Below are positions 8,144-16,913 of a DNA stretch of 64,000 nt, piece after piece. The notes beneath the pieces are model-generated. The model worked only from the letters and a program-made list of their open reading frames with translations, was not told the DNA's origin and made no database searches. Numbering within the stretch: position 1 is the stretch's first letter; the number at the start of each line of letters is the position of its first letter. The position numbers and the translations under genes were made by a program. The stretch spans positions 62,001 through 126,000 of the forward strand of contig JBLXBZ010000001.1 in the NCBI GenBank assembly GCA_048265185.1, read 5' to 3'. The DNA is from JBLXBZ01 sp048265185. Lineage in GTDB: Bacteria; Pseudomonadota; Alphaproteobacteria; Rhizobiales; Stappiaceae.

Positions 8144-9469
8144 ATGGATAAACAGTTGCGTTTGGGTATTGCGGGTCTTGGCACTGTCGGGGCGTCTTTG
8201 GTCACTTTGTTGCAAGACAAGGCGGAGGCGCTGGCGGCGCGTGGGGGGCGTGATCTCGTCATCGCCGCAGTGAGCGCCAGGGATCAAACGAAAGACCGGG
8301 GTTTGGATCTTTCGGGTTCGGCGTGGTTCACCGATCCTGTCGAATTGGCGAAATCTCCAAATGTCGACGTGTTCGTTGAGTTGATTGGCGGCGCTAACGG
8401 GCCGGCGGAAGAGAGCGTGCGCGCGGCTCTGGCGGCTGGCAAGCATGTGGTGACGGCTAATAAGGCGCTTTTGGCGAAACACGGCGTCGCGCTGGCGCGT
8501 CTTGCGGAAGAAAAGAACGTCAGCCTGAACTATGAAGCGGCTGTCGCCGGCGGCATTCCTATCGTGAAAACCATGCGTGAGAGCCTTGCGGGCAATGACA
8601 TTAACCGTGTCTACGGCATATTGAACGGCACGTGTAATTACATTCTGACGCGCATGGAGCGTGAAGGTTTGTCATTCGCCGAATGTCTGGCTGACGCTCA
8701 ACGGCTAGGATACGCTGAGGCGGATCCGACGTTCGATATTGAAGGCTTTGACGCGGCTCACAAACTCGCGATTTTGACCAGTCTGGCTTTCGGCTCTGAA
8801 ATAGACGCAGACGCCATGTATGTGGAGGGGATTACCTCAATTACCACTGCGGACATCGAGGCGGCGGACGAGCTTGGATACAGGATCAAGCTCCTTGGCG
8901 TAGCGCAACGCACGGATAGCGGCGTGGAACAGCGGGTTCACCCGACGATGGTGCCCAAGTCATCGGCGATTGCGCAGATCGAAGGCGTTTTGAACGCTGT
9001 CGCGGTGGAAGGCGACATTGTTGGCGAAGTGGTTCTCGTTGGCCCTGGCGCTGGCGGGAACGCGACGGCCTCCTCTGTCGTGGGAGATATCGTCGATATC
9101 GCCCGGGGAGATCAAATCGCCACGCTTGGACGGCCCGCCGGTAAATTGACCCCTTATCAACAGGCGAAAATGCGTTTGCATGAGGGGGGGTATTATATTC
9201 GCTTATCAGTGCATGATCGCCCCGGCGCCTTCGCCTCTATCGCGGCTATCATGGCTGAAGAGGACATTTCTCTTGAATCTATCGTTCAGCGACGTAGAGC
9301 TGTGCGTGACGCCGCTCCGGGAGCAATCGCTCCGGCGGAGCCTCAACCTGTCATCATGATCACTTATGAAACGAATGAGACGGCGGTCAAAAAGGCGCTA
9401 AAGGCGATCGCGGAACGTAATGTGATCTCTGACGCGCCGCAGATGATCCGAATTGAAAAACTATCCTGA
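8144..9469 (+). CDS. hom: Homoserine dehydrogenase with C-terminal ACT domain
   Basis: Reduces aspartate semialdehyde to homoserine, the branch point to threonine and methionine. At 441 residues it has the standard monofunctional architecture. The Rossmann motif GLGTVG lies at 11–16, the catalytic domain contains 'NYEAAVAGGIPIVKTMRE' and 'GILNGTCNYILT', and an ACT regulatory domain begins near 348 ('YIRLSVHDRPGAFASIA'), which normally mediates threonine feedback inhibition. It lies 83 bp after the aminotransferase and 35 bp before glpX on the same strand, so these genes are probably co-transcribed. Confidence 0.97.
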   Translation: MDKQLRLGIAGLGTVGASLVTLLQDKAEALAARGGRDLVIAAVSARDQTKDRGLDLSGSAWFTDPVELAKSPNVDVFVELIGGANGPAEESVRAALAAGKHVVTANKALLAKHGVALARLAEEKNVSLNYEAAVAGGIPIVKTMRESLAGNDINRVYGILNGTCNYILTRMEREGLSFAECLADAQRLGYAEADPTFDIEGFDAAHKLAILTSLAFGSEIDADAMYVEGITSITTADIEAADELGYRIKLLGVAQRTDSGVEQRVHPTMVPKSSAIAQIEGVLNAVAVEGDIVGEVVLVGPGAGGNATASSVVGDIVDIARGDQIATLGRPAGKLTPYQQAKMRLHEGGYYIRLSVHDRPGAFASIAAIMAEEDISLESIVQRRRAVRDAAPGAIAPAEPQPVIMITYETNETAVKKALKAIAERNVISDAPQMIRIEKLS

Positions 9470-9504
9470 TTTGTCCCAAGCGGACGTGGCTTTTGAGGTT
9501 CTGA

Positions 9505-10494
9505 ATGGCTAAGAGCGATAATGTGGAAAATGAAGTTCTGGATCGTATCCTGACGCTGGAGCTGGCTCGGGTGACGGAGCGCGCCGCCGTGGCGGCCGCT
9601 CGTTTGCGGGGACGCGGCGACGAGATGGCGGCTGATCAGGTGGCGGTCGACGCCATGCGCCGCGAATTGAACAAACTTCCCATCGATGGAACCGTTGTAA
9701 TTGGCGAAGGCGAGCGCGATGAAGCGCCGATGCTTTATATCGGCGAAAAAGTGGGAACCAAACAGGGGCCGAAAGTGGATATCGCCCTTGATCCGCTGGA
9801 AGGCACGACCATTTGCGCGAAAAATCTGCCAAACTCTTTGGCTGTGATCGCGCTTGCGCCTGAAGGCGGTTTGTTGAATGCGCCGGATAGCTACATGGAC
9901 AAGATCGCGATTGGTCCAGGCTATCCTGAAAACACCATTGATCTCGACGCGCCGATTGCTGAAAATCTGGCCAATCTGGCTAAGGCGAAAGACGTTCCCA
10001 TTGGAGAGATCACGGCGTGCGTTCTTGACCGGCCTCGCCATGCGCGCTTGATCGAGGATATTCGCGCGACGGGAGCGTCGATTCGTTTGATTGGCGACGG
10101 CGACGTGGCGGGGATCATCCACACCACCGATCCTGATGAAACGGGCATCGACCTTTACGCTGGCATTGGCGGCGCGCCGGAAGGCGTTTTGGCCGCGGCG
10201 GCTTTGCGTTGCATTGGCGGTCAGATGCAGGGACGCTTGGTGATTACTCGGGACGAGCAGGTCGAGCGCGCTCACAAAATGGGCATCACCGACATCAAGC
10301 GTAAATTCACCATGCAGGAAATGGCCAAGGGCGACGTGTTGTTCGCCGCAACGGGCGTTACGGATGGCAATTTCTTGCAAGGAGTGAAATTCGGTCGCAA
10401 TAACATTACGACAAACACGGTTGTTATGCGCTCTTCGACGGGAACTGTGCGCTATATTAAAGCTCAGCATGCGCAGTTGGAGAAATTTCGTTAA
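9505..10494 (+). CDS. glpX: Class II fructose-1,6-bisphosphatase
   Basis: Dephosphorylates fructose-1,6-bisphosphate to fructose-6-phosphate in gluconeogenesis, using Li+-sensitive-phosphatase-type metal chemistry. The 329-residue length is normal. Characteristic motifs are 'IGEGERDEAPMLYIGE' and 'DIALDPLEGT', which supply the metal-binding Glu/Asp residues, and 'GIGGAPEGVLAAAAL' for phosphate binding. Some GlpX proteins also accept sedoheptulose-1,7-bisphosphate; I cannot tell here. It follows hom by 35 bp and is closed by a strong hairpin terminator. Confidence 0.96.
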   Translation: MAKSDNVENEVLDRILTLELARVTERAAVAAARLRGRGDEMAADQVAVDAMRRELNKLPIDGTVVIGEGERDEAPMLYIGEKVGTKQGPKVDIALDPLEGTTICAKNLPNSLAVIALAPEGGLLNAPDSYMDKIAIGPGYPENTIDLDAPIAENLANLAKAKDVPIGEITACVLDRPRHARLIEDIRATGASIRLIGDGDVAGIIHTTDPDETGIDLYAGIGGAPEGVLAAAALRCIGGQMQGRLVITRDEQVERAHKMGITDIKRKFTMQEMAKGDVLFAATGVTDGNFLQGVKFGRNNITTNTVVMRSSTGTVRYIKAQHAQLEKFR

Positions 10495-10524
10495 GCTGCA
10501 ACGTCAAGCGAGTTGATTTTAAGT

Positions 10525-10573
10525 GAAACAGCGTAAGCCGGTTTGTCATGAGGCAGGCCGGCTTGTCTGTTTC
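10525..10573 (+). terminator. Long stem-loop after glpX
   Basis: A 13-bp stem (10535–10547 with 10552–10564, several G·U pairs, loop ATGA) is enclosed by a second arm pair, GAAACAG (10525–10531) and CTGTTTC (10567–10573). It ends 68 bp before recJ. The T-run is short, so termination may be partial. Confidence 0.7.
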
Positions 10574-10640
10574 CAGTAGATGCGTGAACGGACTTTCCCG
10601 GCGCGTGAGTTATTGGAGCGCTGAAGAGTAAGGGCGGAAA

Positions 10641-12452
10641 ATGAGTGACGCGGAAGATAGGCGAATTGTTCTTGGCGTTCAGGCGTCTTTTTCCGGAAGA
10701 ACTTGGCGTGAGCGTTGCAATGTAAGTCAGTTACAGCAAGCCTCTGCTATTTCCCAGCGTTCAGGCGTGGCCGATGTGGTGGCGCGGGTGCTGGCCGGGC
10801 GGGCCGTAATCGCGGAGCAGGCGGAGGCGTTTCTTGATCCAAGCCTGAAATCGCTTATGCCGGACCCCTCGACGCTGACCGCGATGGACGCGGCGGCGGC
10901 GCGGGTGGCGGACGCTCTCGCTGCAGGTCGTTCGATCACGATTTTTGGCGATTATGACGTCGATGGCGCCACGTCTTCCGCCGTTATGAATCGCTATCTC
11001 GGGTTTTTGGGCCATGAGGCCCGCATTTATATTCCGGATCGAATTATTGAGGGCTATGGCCCCAACGCGCCCGCAATCCGTCAGTTGAAGGGCGAGGGGA
11101 CAGATTTGCTGATTTGCGTCGACTGCGGCAGCACCTCGTTCGAGGCTTTCGAAGCGGCTGCGCAGGTCGGGCTGGACGTGGTGGTGATTGATCACCATCA
11201 AGTGGGGGAGACCTTGCCGCCGGTGGCCGCGCTGGTTAACCCAAACCGTCAGGACGACCTCTCGGGGCAGGGGCATTTGGCGGCTGTCGGCGTGACGTTT
11301 CTGTTTCTAGTGGCTTTGAACCGGGAGCTGCGCCGACGCGGCGCGTTTAAGCAGCGTAAGGAGCCGGACCTTCTGTCGCTCTTGGACCTTGTGGCGCTGG
11401 GCACCATTTGTGACGTGGTGCCGCTGCAGGGATTGAATCGGGCTTACGTCATGCGCGGCTTGAGCGTCATGCACGCCCGGGGCAATGTTGGTCTGGCGGC
11501 GCTTTGCGATAGCGCGCGGGTGAACGGCAAGCCAAGCCCTTATCATCTAGGTTTTCTGATTGGTCCGCGAATTAACGCTGGCGGCCGCATTGGCGACGCG
11601 GGGCTCGGTGCGCGCCTCTTGACCTGTCATGACCCCTTGGCTGCGCGTGAAATCTCTGAAACTCTCGAACGGCTTAACCAGGAACGTCAGGCGCTGGAGG
11701 CCATTATGCTCGAAGAAGGCGAGGGGCAGGCTTTCGCCGCCATGCAAGGCGCGGAAGAGCCTGCGGTTCTGATCACGGGCTCGGATGGATGGCACCCCGG
11801 CGTCGTTGGTCTGGTGGCCTCGCGGTTGAAAGAGCGTTATCGACGCCCGGTTTTCGCCATCGCTTATGATGCGGACGGAAAGGGAACGGGGTCTGGCCGG
11901 TCGGTGCCGGGCGTGGATCTGGGTAAGGTGGTGCGCGAGGCTGTGACGGAGGAATTGCTGGAGAAAGGCGGTGGTCACGCCATGGCGGCCGGCATGACGG
12001 TGAAGAAAGAGAAGTTAGCGGATTTGACCGCATTTTTCACCCAGAGGCTTCGTGAAGATGTGGCGGCCGCCAGCGCTGAGTATGAATTGAAAATCGACGC
12101 GGCTGTGACGGCGGGGGGAGCTAATCTCGATCTTATGGCGTTGCTGGAGCGGGCGGGGCCTTTTGGGGCGGGGCACTCCGAACCGGTGTTCGCATTGCCA
12201 AGTCACCGGGTTTCCTACGCCAAAGTAGTTGGGAACGGGCACGTACAGGCGACATTGAACTCAGGGGGCGGCGACAGCGTCAAGGCTATCGCCTTCAAAG
12301 CGGCGGACACGCCGCTGGGAAAAGCCTTGCTGGAGGGACGTGGCCGGCAGCTTCATGTCGCTGGAAGTTTGTCCATCAACACATGGCAAGGGGCTGAGAC
12401 GGTGCAGCTTAGAATTATTGACGCAGCGGATCCGGCGCGGAGTAAAAATTAA
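10641..12452 (+). CDS. recJ: Single-stranded-DNA-specific exonuclease RecJ
   Basis: A 5'→3' single-strand DNA exonuclease used in RecF-pathway recombination, mismatch repair and base-excision repair. It has 603 residues, the family norm. Phosphoesterase motifs are visible: 'FGDYDVDGATS' (102–112), the DHH triad at 184–186 ('VVIDHHQVG'), and the DHHA1 motif 'GGGHAMAAGM' in the C-terminal half, followed by an OB-fold region. The start ATG has a GGGCGG purine-rich stretch upstream. It follows glpX, as in many alphaproteobacteria, but is separated from it by a hairpin. Confidence 0.97.
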   Translation: MSDAEDRRIVLGVQASFSGRTWRERCNVSQLQQASAISQRSGVADVVARVLAGRAVIAEQAEAFLDPSLKSLMPDPSTLTAMDAAAARVADALAAGRSITIFGDYDVDGATSSAVMNRYLGFLGHEARIYIPDRIIEGYGPNAPAIRQLKGEGTDLLICVDCGSTSFEAFEAAAQVGLDVVVIDHHQVGETLPPVAALVNPNRQDDLSGQGHLAAVGVTFLFLVALNRELRRRGAFKQRKEPDLLSLLDLVALGTICDVVPLQGLNRAYVMRGLSVMHARGNVGLAALCDSARVNGKPSPYHLGFLIGPRINAGGRIGDAGLGARLLTCHDPLAAREISETLERLNQERQALEAIMLEEGEGQAFAAMQGAEEPAVLITGSDGWHPGVVGLVASRLKERYRRPVFAIAYDADGKGTGSGRSVPGVDLGKVVREAVTEELLEKGGGHAMAAGMTVKKEKLADLTAFFTQRLREDVAAASAEYELKIDAAVTAGGANLDLMALLERAGPFGAGHSEPVFALPSHRVSYAKVVGNGHVQATLNSGGGDSVKAIAFKAADTPLGKALLEGRGRQLHVAGSLSINTWQGAETVQLRIIDAADPARSKN

Positions 12453-12559
12453 AATTTAAAGTTGTATTTTTTATTTAATACCCCATTGAGTGCGAATTAA
12501 CTATGCAGAAAGACCCTCGCGTTTATCTTCCCCGCGGATGACAAATCGAGGGGATGAAT

Positions 12560-12781
12560 ATGAACGCGCGGTCTCAGCTGCGCCGCCTGATGGCGGATGT
12601 CGATACGGCGGCCACTCGTGCGCAGCGCTCGCTGGCTTATGCGCGCGCGCGTCATGAAATGATCGCCAATGAGCCGATGATTGGCAGGAAAACCTTTTTG
12701 CTGTTGGCCTTTTTGCTCACACTCGCCGGTTCAAGTTATTTTGTCGTTGACCTCATGGGTTATTCTCGCCTTCCATATTGA
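12560..12781 (+). CDS. Small single-span membrane protein, hypothetical
   Basis: About 73 residues: a charged, Arg/Ala-rich N-terminal helix ('MADVDTAATRAQRSLAYARARHE' region) followed by one transmembrane helix near residues 45–65. I chose the ATG at 12560, spaced correctly from CGAGGGG (12548–12553); an ATG at 12554 directly abuts that site. No family is recognised. It sits between recJ and a nitrilase-family gene on the same strand, 69 bp before the latter. Confidence 0.5.
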   Translation: MNARSQLRRLMADVDTAATRAQRSLAYARARHEMIANEPMIGRKTFLLLAFLLTLAGSSYFVVDLMGYSRLPY

Positions 12782-12850
12782 CGTAATCCACCGCGTCGGT
12801 TCTCCTGAATGGGTAAATTGGGTTGTCGCCTTACCTTCAGGATCGTCTTT

Positions 12851-13765
12851 ATGTCAGATGTTTTTCGTTTAGCGCTGCTGTCTTCTAACCTTGGTCATAT
12901 GGGCGCGGATTTGGAGGCGTGGATTTCAGCCGTGGAGACGCGTGTTCTCGACGCCAAATCTCAAGGCGTCCAGCTGCTGATGCTACCTGAATATGTCTGT
13001 GAAGGATTTCTCGCGTGGAAACCTGAAGGGCTTGAAACCCGCGATGAAATTGCCTGGATGGCGGAGCAGGCGCCCGCCGCCATAAAGGCGCTGAGCGCGC
13101 TGGTGGAGCGTCATGGCGTGTCGGTTATCGCGGGATCTATGCCTTGGCCCGTTGAGGGCGGCTACGCCAACCGTGCGTGGATTTTACTCAATGACGGCCG
13201 GGCTCTGTATCATGATAAACTCAGCTTGACGCCTGACGAGCAGGACAAAGACGCGTGGAATCTGGTTCCTGGTCATGAGCTTATGGTGTTTGAGCATGAG
13301 GGGCTGACTATGGCGGTTCTGATTTGTCTCGATATTGAAATGCCTGCGCTCTCGTGCCTCTTGGCGCCGCATAAGCCGGATCTGGTGCTGGTGCCTTCCA
13401 TGACCTCGCAGCTTTCCGGCTATAATCGGGTTTACTCCTGCGCCAAAGCGCGGGCGGTGGAACTCATGGCGAGCGTCGCCGTTTGCGGGACGGTGGGCGC
13501 GGCTGTCGGCACGACCAACAATGAAACCAATGTCTCAGGCGCAGCTCTTTATGTTCCATGCGAGCCGGAGCTCGGCTTTGATGGCGTCGCCGGATCTCTG
13601 CCGCCGGTTGATGGTCGGTCGGGAGAAGAGCCGTTCTTGATCGCTGACGCGCCGATTGGCGTCGTGCGTGCGTTGCGCGGTGGCGGGGCGGAGGTCTGGC
13701 CCGGAGCGTTTTCCGCAGATCACATATGCGTCACGCGCGCTCATGAGGTTAATGGCTCCAGTTAA
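12851..13765 (+). CDS. Carbon–nitrogen hydrolase (nitrilase superfamily)
   Basis: A 304-residue enzyme of the nitrilase/omega-amidase superfamily, which hydrolyses non-peptide C–N bonds. The Glu-Lys-Cys catalytic triad is present: E47 ('LMLPEYVCEG'), K123 ('YHDKLSLTP') and C159 ('AVLICLDIEMP'). I start at the ATG at 12851 because AGGA (12839–12842) is well placed; a longer reading would add 14 residues outside the domain. The substrate cannot be deduced; the neighbours (recJ, a DUF423 protein) give no pathway hint. Confidence 0.88.
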   Translation: MSDVFRLALLSSNLGHMGADLEAWISAVETRVLDAKSQGVQLLMLPEYVCEGFLAWKPEGLETRDEIAWMAEQAPAAIKALSALVERHGVSVIAGSMPWPVEGGYANRAWILLNDGRALYHDKLSLTPDEQDKDAWNLVPGHELMVFEHEGLTMAVLICLDIEMPALSCLLAPHKPDLVLVPSMTSQLSGYNRVYSCAKARAVELMASVAVCGTVGAAVGTTNNETNVSGAALYVPCEPELGFDGVAGSLPPVDGRSGEEPFLIADAPIGVVRALRGGGAEVWPGAFSADHICVTRAHEVNGSS

Positions 13766-13851
13766 GAAATTGATTCAAGTTGATGATCTGATTCCGGAAA
13801 TTTTGGTAAGTTTTTGATTTGTAAATTAAATTAATCTTGGGGGGTGGGGCG

Positions 13852-14268
13852 ATGTTTGGGGCGGGAGCGAGGGGCGGAAATAAATTACTTGGCGGTCTTT
13901 TGTTTGTCGCTGGAGTTTCAGGAGCTTCGGGTGTTGCGCTTCTCGCCGCCTCCGCCCATTTGGCCGGAGAAATGCTGCGCCCCGCGGCGACTTTGGCTTT
14001 GGCGCATGCGCCTGTATTTCTAGGCATGGCCGCATTGGCGCATTCGACGTTTCGGTCGATTTTGACTTTCGCGGCGGCGCTGTTGTTTCTGGGGCTGGCG
14101 CTTTTTTGCGGCGATATGGCGATGCGCGTATTCGCCGGAGAGCGTTTGTTCGCTATGACGGCGCCAACAGGCGGTTTTCTGCTGATTGGCGGCTGGCTCG
14201 CCATTGCGGCGCTGGGGAGCGCCGCTTTTTTCTGGCCTTCAAAGAAGGAGCTGGCGGAGAGGGAGTGA
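13852..14268 (+). CDS. DUF423-family membrane protein
   Basis: A 138-residue protein with four predicted transmembrane helices and the layout of the DUF423/YgdD family: a small-residue-rich first helix, 'HAPVFLGMAALAH' in helix 2, and the family-like C-terminal pair 'CGDMAMRVFAG…TAPTGGFLLIGGWLAI'. I chose the ATG at 13852 over a TTG 15 bases upstream; a G-rich stretch precedes it. Function is unknown. Codons and composition resemble the neighbours. Confidence 0.75.
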   Translation: MFGAGARGGNKLLGGLLFVAGVSGASGVALLAASAHLAGEMLRPAATLALAHAPVFLGMAALAHSTFRSILTFAAALLFLGLALFCGDMAMRVFAGERLFAMTAPTGGFLLIGGWLAIAALGSAAFFWPSKKELAERE

Positions 14269-14380
14269 CAATGGGCCAAAGGCGTTGCGCTGTCCGTTGA
14301 GCGTAAGCCCGTTGGCGTTGCGGTTACCCTTCGCTTGCGCCCCGCCGGAGATTGAAGCTCTGAAGCGGGGCGTTGTCGTC

Positions 14381-16456
14381 CTAGTTTTTCGCCAAGGCGT
14401 CGTCAGCTAGCGTGGGAAAGCCCCGTTTGCGCAGCAGTGGGTTCACATCCGCCGGTTTTCCACGAAACGCGATGTAAGCCTCAGATGGATCCTGTCTGCC
14501 GCCGGCGGAATAAATGAAGGTTTTGAGCTTCTCCGCCAGTTTTGGATTAAAGACGTCGCCGGTTTCTTCAAAAGCGGTGAAAGCGTCCGCGTCCATCACC
14601 TCGGACCACATGTAACTGTAATATCCGCTTGAATAGCCGTCTCCTGAAAACACATGGGCGAAATGAGGCGGGCGGTGGCGCATGGTGATTTGATCCGGCA
14701 TGTTGAGCCGAGTCAGGGTTTGGGTCTCAAGTTCGTTCACATTGGCGTCTTCCGTTATAGGCTGGCAATGCACGTCAAGATCATAGAGGGCGGAAGAAAG
14801 GTATTCGACGGTTTGAAAGCCTTGATTGAAGTTCTCCGCCGCGAGCAGCTTTTCAAGCAGCCTTGCGGGCATGGGCTCGCCGGTTTTGTAGTGAACGGCG
14901 TAGCGGGACAGGATCTCTGGTGCGCTTAACCAATGTTCATAAAGCTGGGAGGGTAATTCGACGAAGTCGCGCGCAACCGATGTCCCCGAGATTATTGGAT
15001 AGGTGACGTCTGACAACAGGCCATGGAGCGCATGGCCGAATTCGTGGAAAAGCGTGCGGGCGTCGTCAAAAGTCAGGAGATTGGCTTCTCCATTGGCGCC
15101 TTTGGCGAAATTCATGACATTGGTGATAATCGGCCTGTGGTCGCCTTCCAGTTTCTGTTGCTTGCGTAGCGCGCTCATCCAGGCGCCGGAGCGTTTTGAC
15201 GGGCGCGCGAAATAATCGGCGACGAACAAGCCGATAGACTTCCGTTCGCCGTCAAAGACTTCGAAAGTCCTGACGTCAGGGTGATAGAGAGGAATGTCCT
15301 TGCGTTCAGCAAAACTCAAACCAAAAAGCCGTCTCGCCGTTTCAAATGCGGCTTGAATAATGTTTTCCAATTGGAGGTAGGGCTTTAATTCAGCTTCATC
15401 CAGATCGAACTCCGCCTTGCGAACCTTTTCGGCGTAATAGCGCCAGTCCCACGGAGCGATGCTGTGGTTTTCGCCTTCCGCGCGGGCGCATTTTTCCAAT
15501 TTTTCAGCTTCAAGGCGGGCGGCGATCGCCGCTGGCTTCCAAACGGTTTCGAGAAGCTGGCGCACCGCTTGCGGCGTTTTCGCCATGCAATTGTCCAGCT
15601 TGAAAGCGGAGAAATTCTCAAACCCTAAAAGTTTGGCGCGCTCTTGGCGTAGCATCAAGGTTTCGCGGATGATTTCCCGATTATCCGTCTCGCCCCCGTT
15701 TTCCCCTCGAGCGCTCCATGCCTTAAACGCTTGTTCTCGCAGCTCTCTGTTTTTTGAGAACTGTAGGAACGGCTCGATCGAGGAGCGGGAGAGAGTGATG
15801 GCGTATTTGCCCTTGTGGCCGCGCTCCTCTGCGGTTGCGGCGGCGCTTGCAATGAGGAAGTCGGGCAGGCCTGCGAGATCCGCCTCGGATTCTAGAAGAA
15901 GCATGTAGTTCGCTTCGTCGGCCAGCATGTTCTGCGCGAACTGGGTGCCAAGCACGGCCAGACGCTCGGTGATTGCGCTCATTTTCTTCTTGTCGTCATC
16001 GGAGAGACCTGCGCCGGCGCGTTTGAATGCCGTGTGGTATTTATCCAGAACTTGCGCTTGTTCGCTGTCGAGCGCCAGCGCGTCCGCCTTTTGGACCAGG
16101 GTTTCTATGCGTTTGAAAAGCTCTGCGTTTAGCAGGGTCTCATTGCTGTGTTTGGCGAGCTTTGGCGCGATGTCGCGCTCGATTTTTTGCAATTCCGGAT
16201 TCGTATGAGCGCCGGACAGGCAGAAAAAGACATGGCAAACATTCGTCAACGTTCGCCCGGAGGTCTCTAGAGCCTTGATGGTGTTTTCAAAATTAGGCTC
16301 ATCCTTGTTCGATGCGATGGCGGAGATCTGCGCGCGAGACTGGCGCAGCGCTTCGTCGAAGGCTTCGGGGAAATGCTCGGGGAAAATGTCAGTGAATGAG
16401 GGGGCGCCAAAAGAGGCGGTTGGTTCGCAAAGCAGTGGATTGGAGTTCGTAAGCAT
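14381..16456 (-). CDS. dcp: M3-family metallopeptidase, peptidyl-dipeptidase Dcp-like
   Basis: A 691-residue zinc oligopeptidase of the thimet/M3 family, acting in the cytoplasm on short peptides. The zinc site is HEFGH (471–475) with the third ligand E500 ('DFVELPSQ'). The N-terminal helical half includes 'LSGAHTNPELQ', a stretch typical of Dcp rather than oligopeptidase F. No signal peptide is seen. Dcp removes C-terminal dipeptides; oligopeptidase A is the close alternative. It is convergent with the DUF423 gene. Confidence 0.9.
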   Translation of the reverse strand: MLTNSNPLLCEPTASFGAPSFTDIFPEHFPEAFDEALRQSRAQISAIASNKDEPNFENTIKALETSGRTLTNVCHVFFCLSGAHTNPELQKIERDIAPKLAKHSNETLLNAELFKRIETLVQKADALALDSEQAQVLDKYHTAFKRAGAGLSDDDKKKMSAITERLAVLGTQFAQNMLADEANYMLLLESEADLAGLPDFLIASAAATAEERGHKGKYAITLSRSSIEPFLQFSKNRELREQAFKAWSARGENGGETDNREIIRETLMLRQERAKLLGFENFSAFKLDNCMAKTPQAVRQLLETVWKPAAIAARLEAEKLEKCARAEGENHSIAPWDWRYYAEKVRKAEFDLDEAELKPYLQLENIIQAAFETARRLFGLSFAERKDIPLYHPDVRTFEVFDGERKSIGLFVADYFARPSKRSGAWMSALRKQQKLEGDHRPIITNVMNFAKGANGEANLLTFDDARTLFHEFGHALHGLLSDVTYPIISGTSVARDFVELPSQLYEHWLSAPEILSRYAVHYKTGEPMPARLLEKLLAAENFNQGFQTVEYLSSALYDLDVHCQPITEDANVNELETQTLTRLNMPDQITMRHRPPHFAHVFSGDGYSSGYYSYMWSEVMDADAFTAFEETGDVFNPKLAEKLKTFIYSAGGRQDPSEAYIAFRGKPADVNPLLRKRGFPTLADDALAKN

Positions 16457-16568
16457 CAGGCGCTCGCAATTGAATGTGATTCGAATGAAGTCAGCGATCT
16501 CAACTTAGCAGTCGCTGAAGTGTTTTTTATTATTCATGGAAAAGAGATGTGGGAGGCGGCGCATGGTT

Positions 16569-16699
16569 TTGCAATGCAACGTCAATATCTTAAAAAAGAG
16601 AGGAAAGGAGCTTTGCGCAATCTGGAGAATCTCTAATTGTATGAAATATATCGCGCCATTGATTTATGTTTGATAATAGGCGTTAATATTGCGATGCAA
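16569..16699. promoter_or_regulatory. Two matching dyads upstream of the ABC-importer operon
   Basis: TTGCAATGCAA (16569–16579) and TTGCGATGCAA (16689–16699) are near-identical dyads of the form TTGC-RAT-GCAA, starting exactly 120 bp apart. They occupy the 457-bp gap between the M3 peptidase start and the binding-protein gene. The repetition upstream of an operon suggests a regulator acting at two sites, but none is identified. The rest of the gap is AT-rich and shows no gene. Confidence 0.4.
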
Positions 16700-16913
16700 T
16701 ATAGGTGAATCGATTACATCGTATATCTAAGTCTTTAGTATTAGTTAAATAGTATAAGTCAAATATGTGCTCTCCAATAGTCGTATTGCGCAAGTTTTTT
16801 ATTCCTTCTTAAGATCTCCAACGCGTGCGTCGCTCCGTTCAATTTGGGGCGACCGTCTGTCGGAGGAGGGCAGGCGAGCGTCACGAAATGGACGTCTTCC
16901 TGGGAGGAATAGA

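Noticed and set aside
9364..10470. A 368-codon open frame antisense to glpX and the end of hom.
   Set aside because: It is opposite well-conserved coding sequence, has Arg/His-rich shadow composition and no family resemblance or ribosome-binding site.
16767..16913. A 49-codon N-terminal extension of the importer binding protein.
   Set aside because: The ATG at 16914 has a strong GGGAGGA site and is directly followed by the twin-arginine signal; the extension would bury it.
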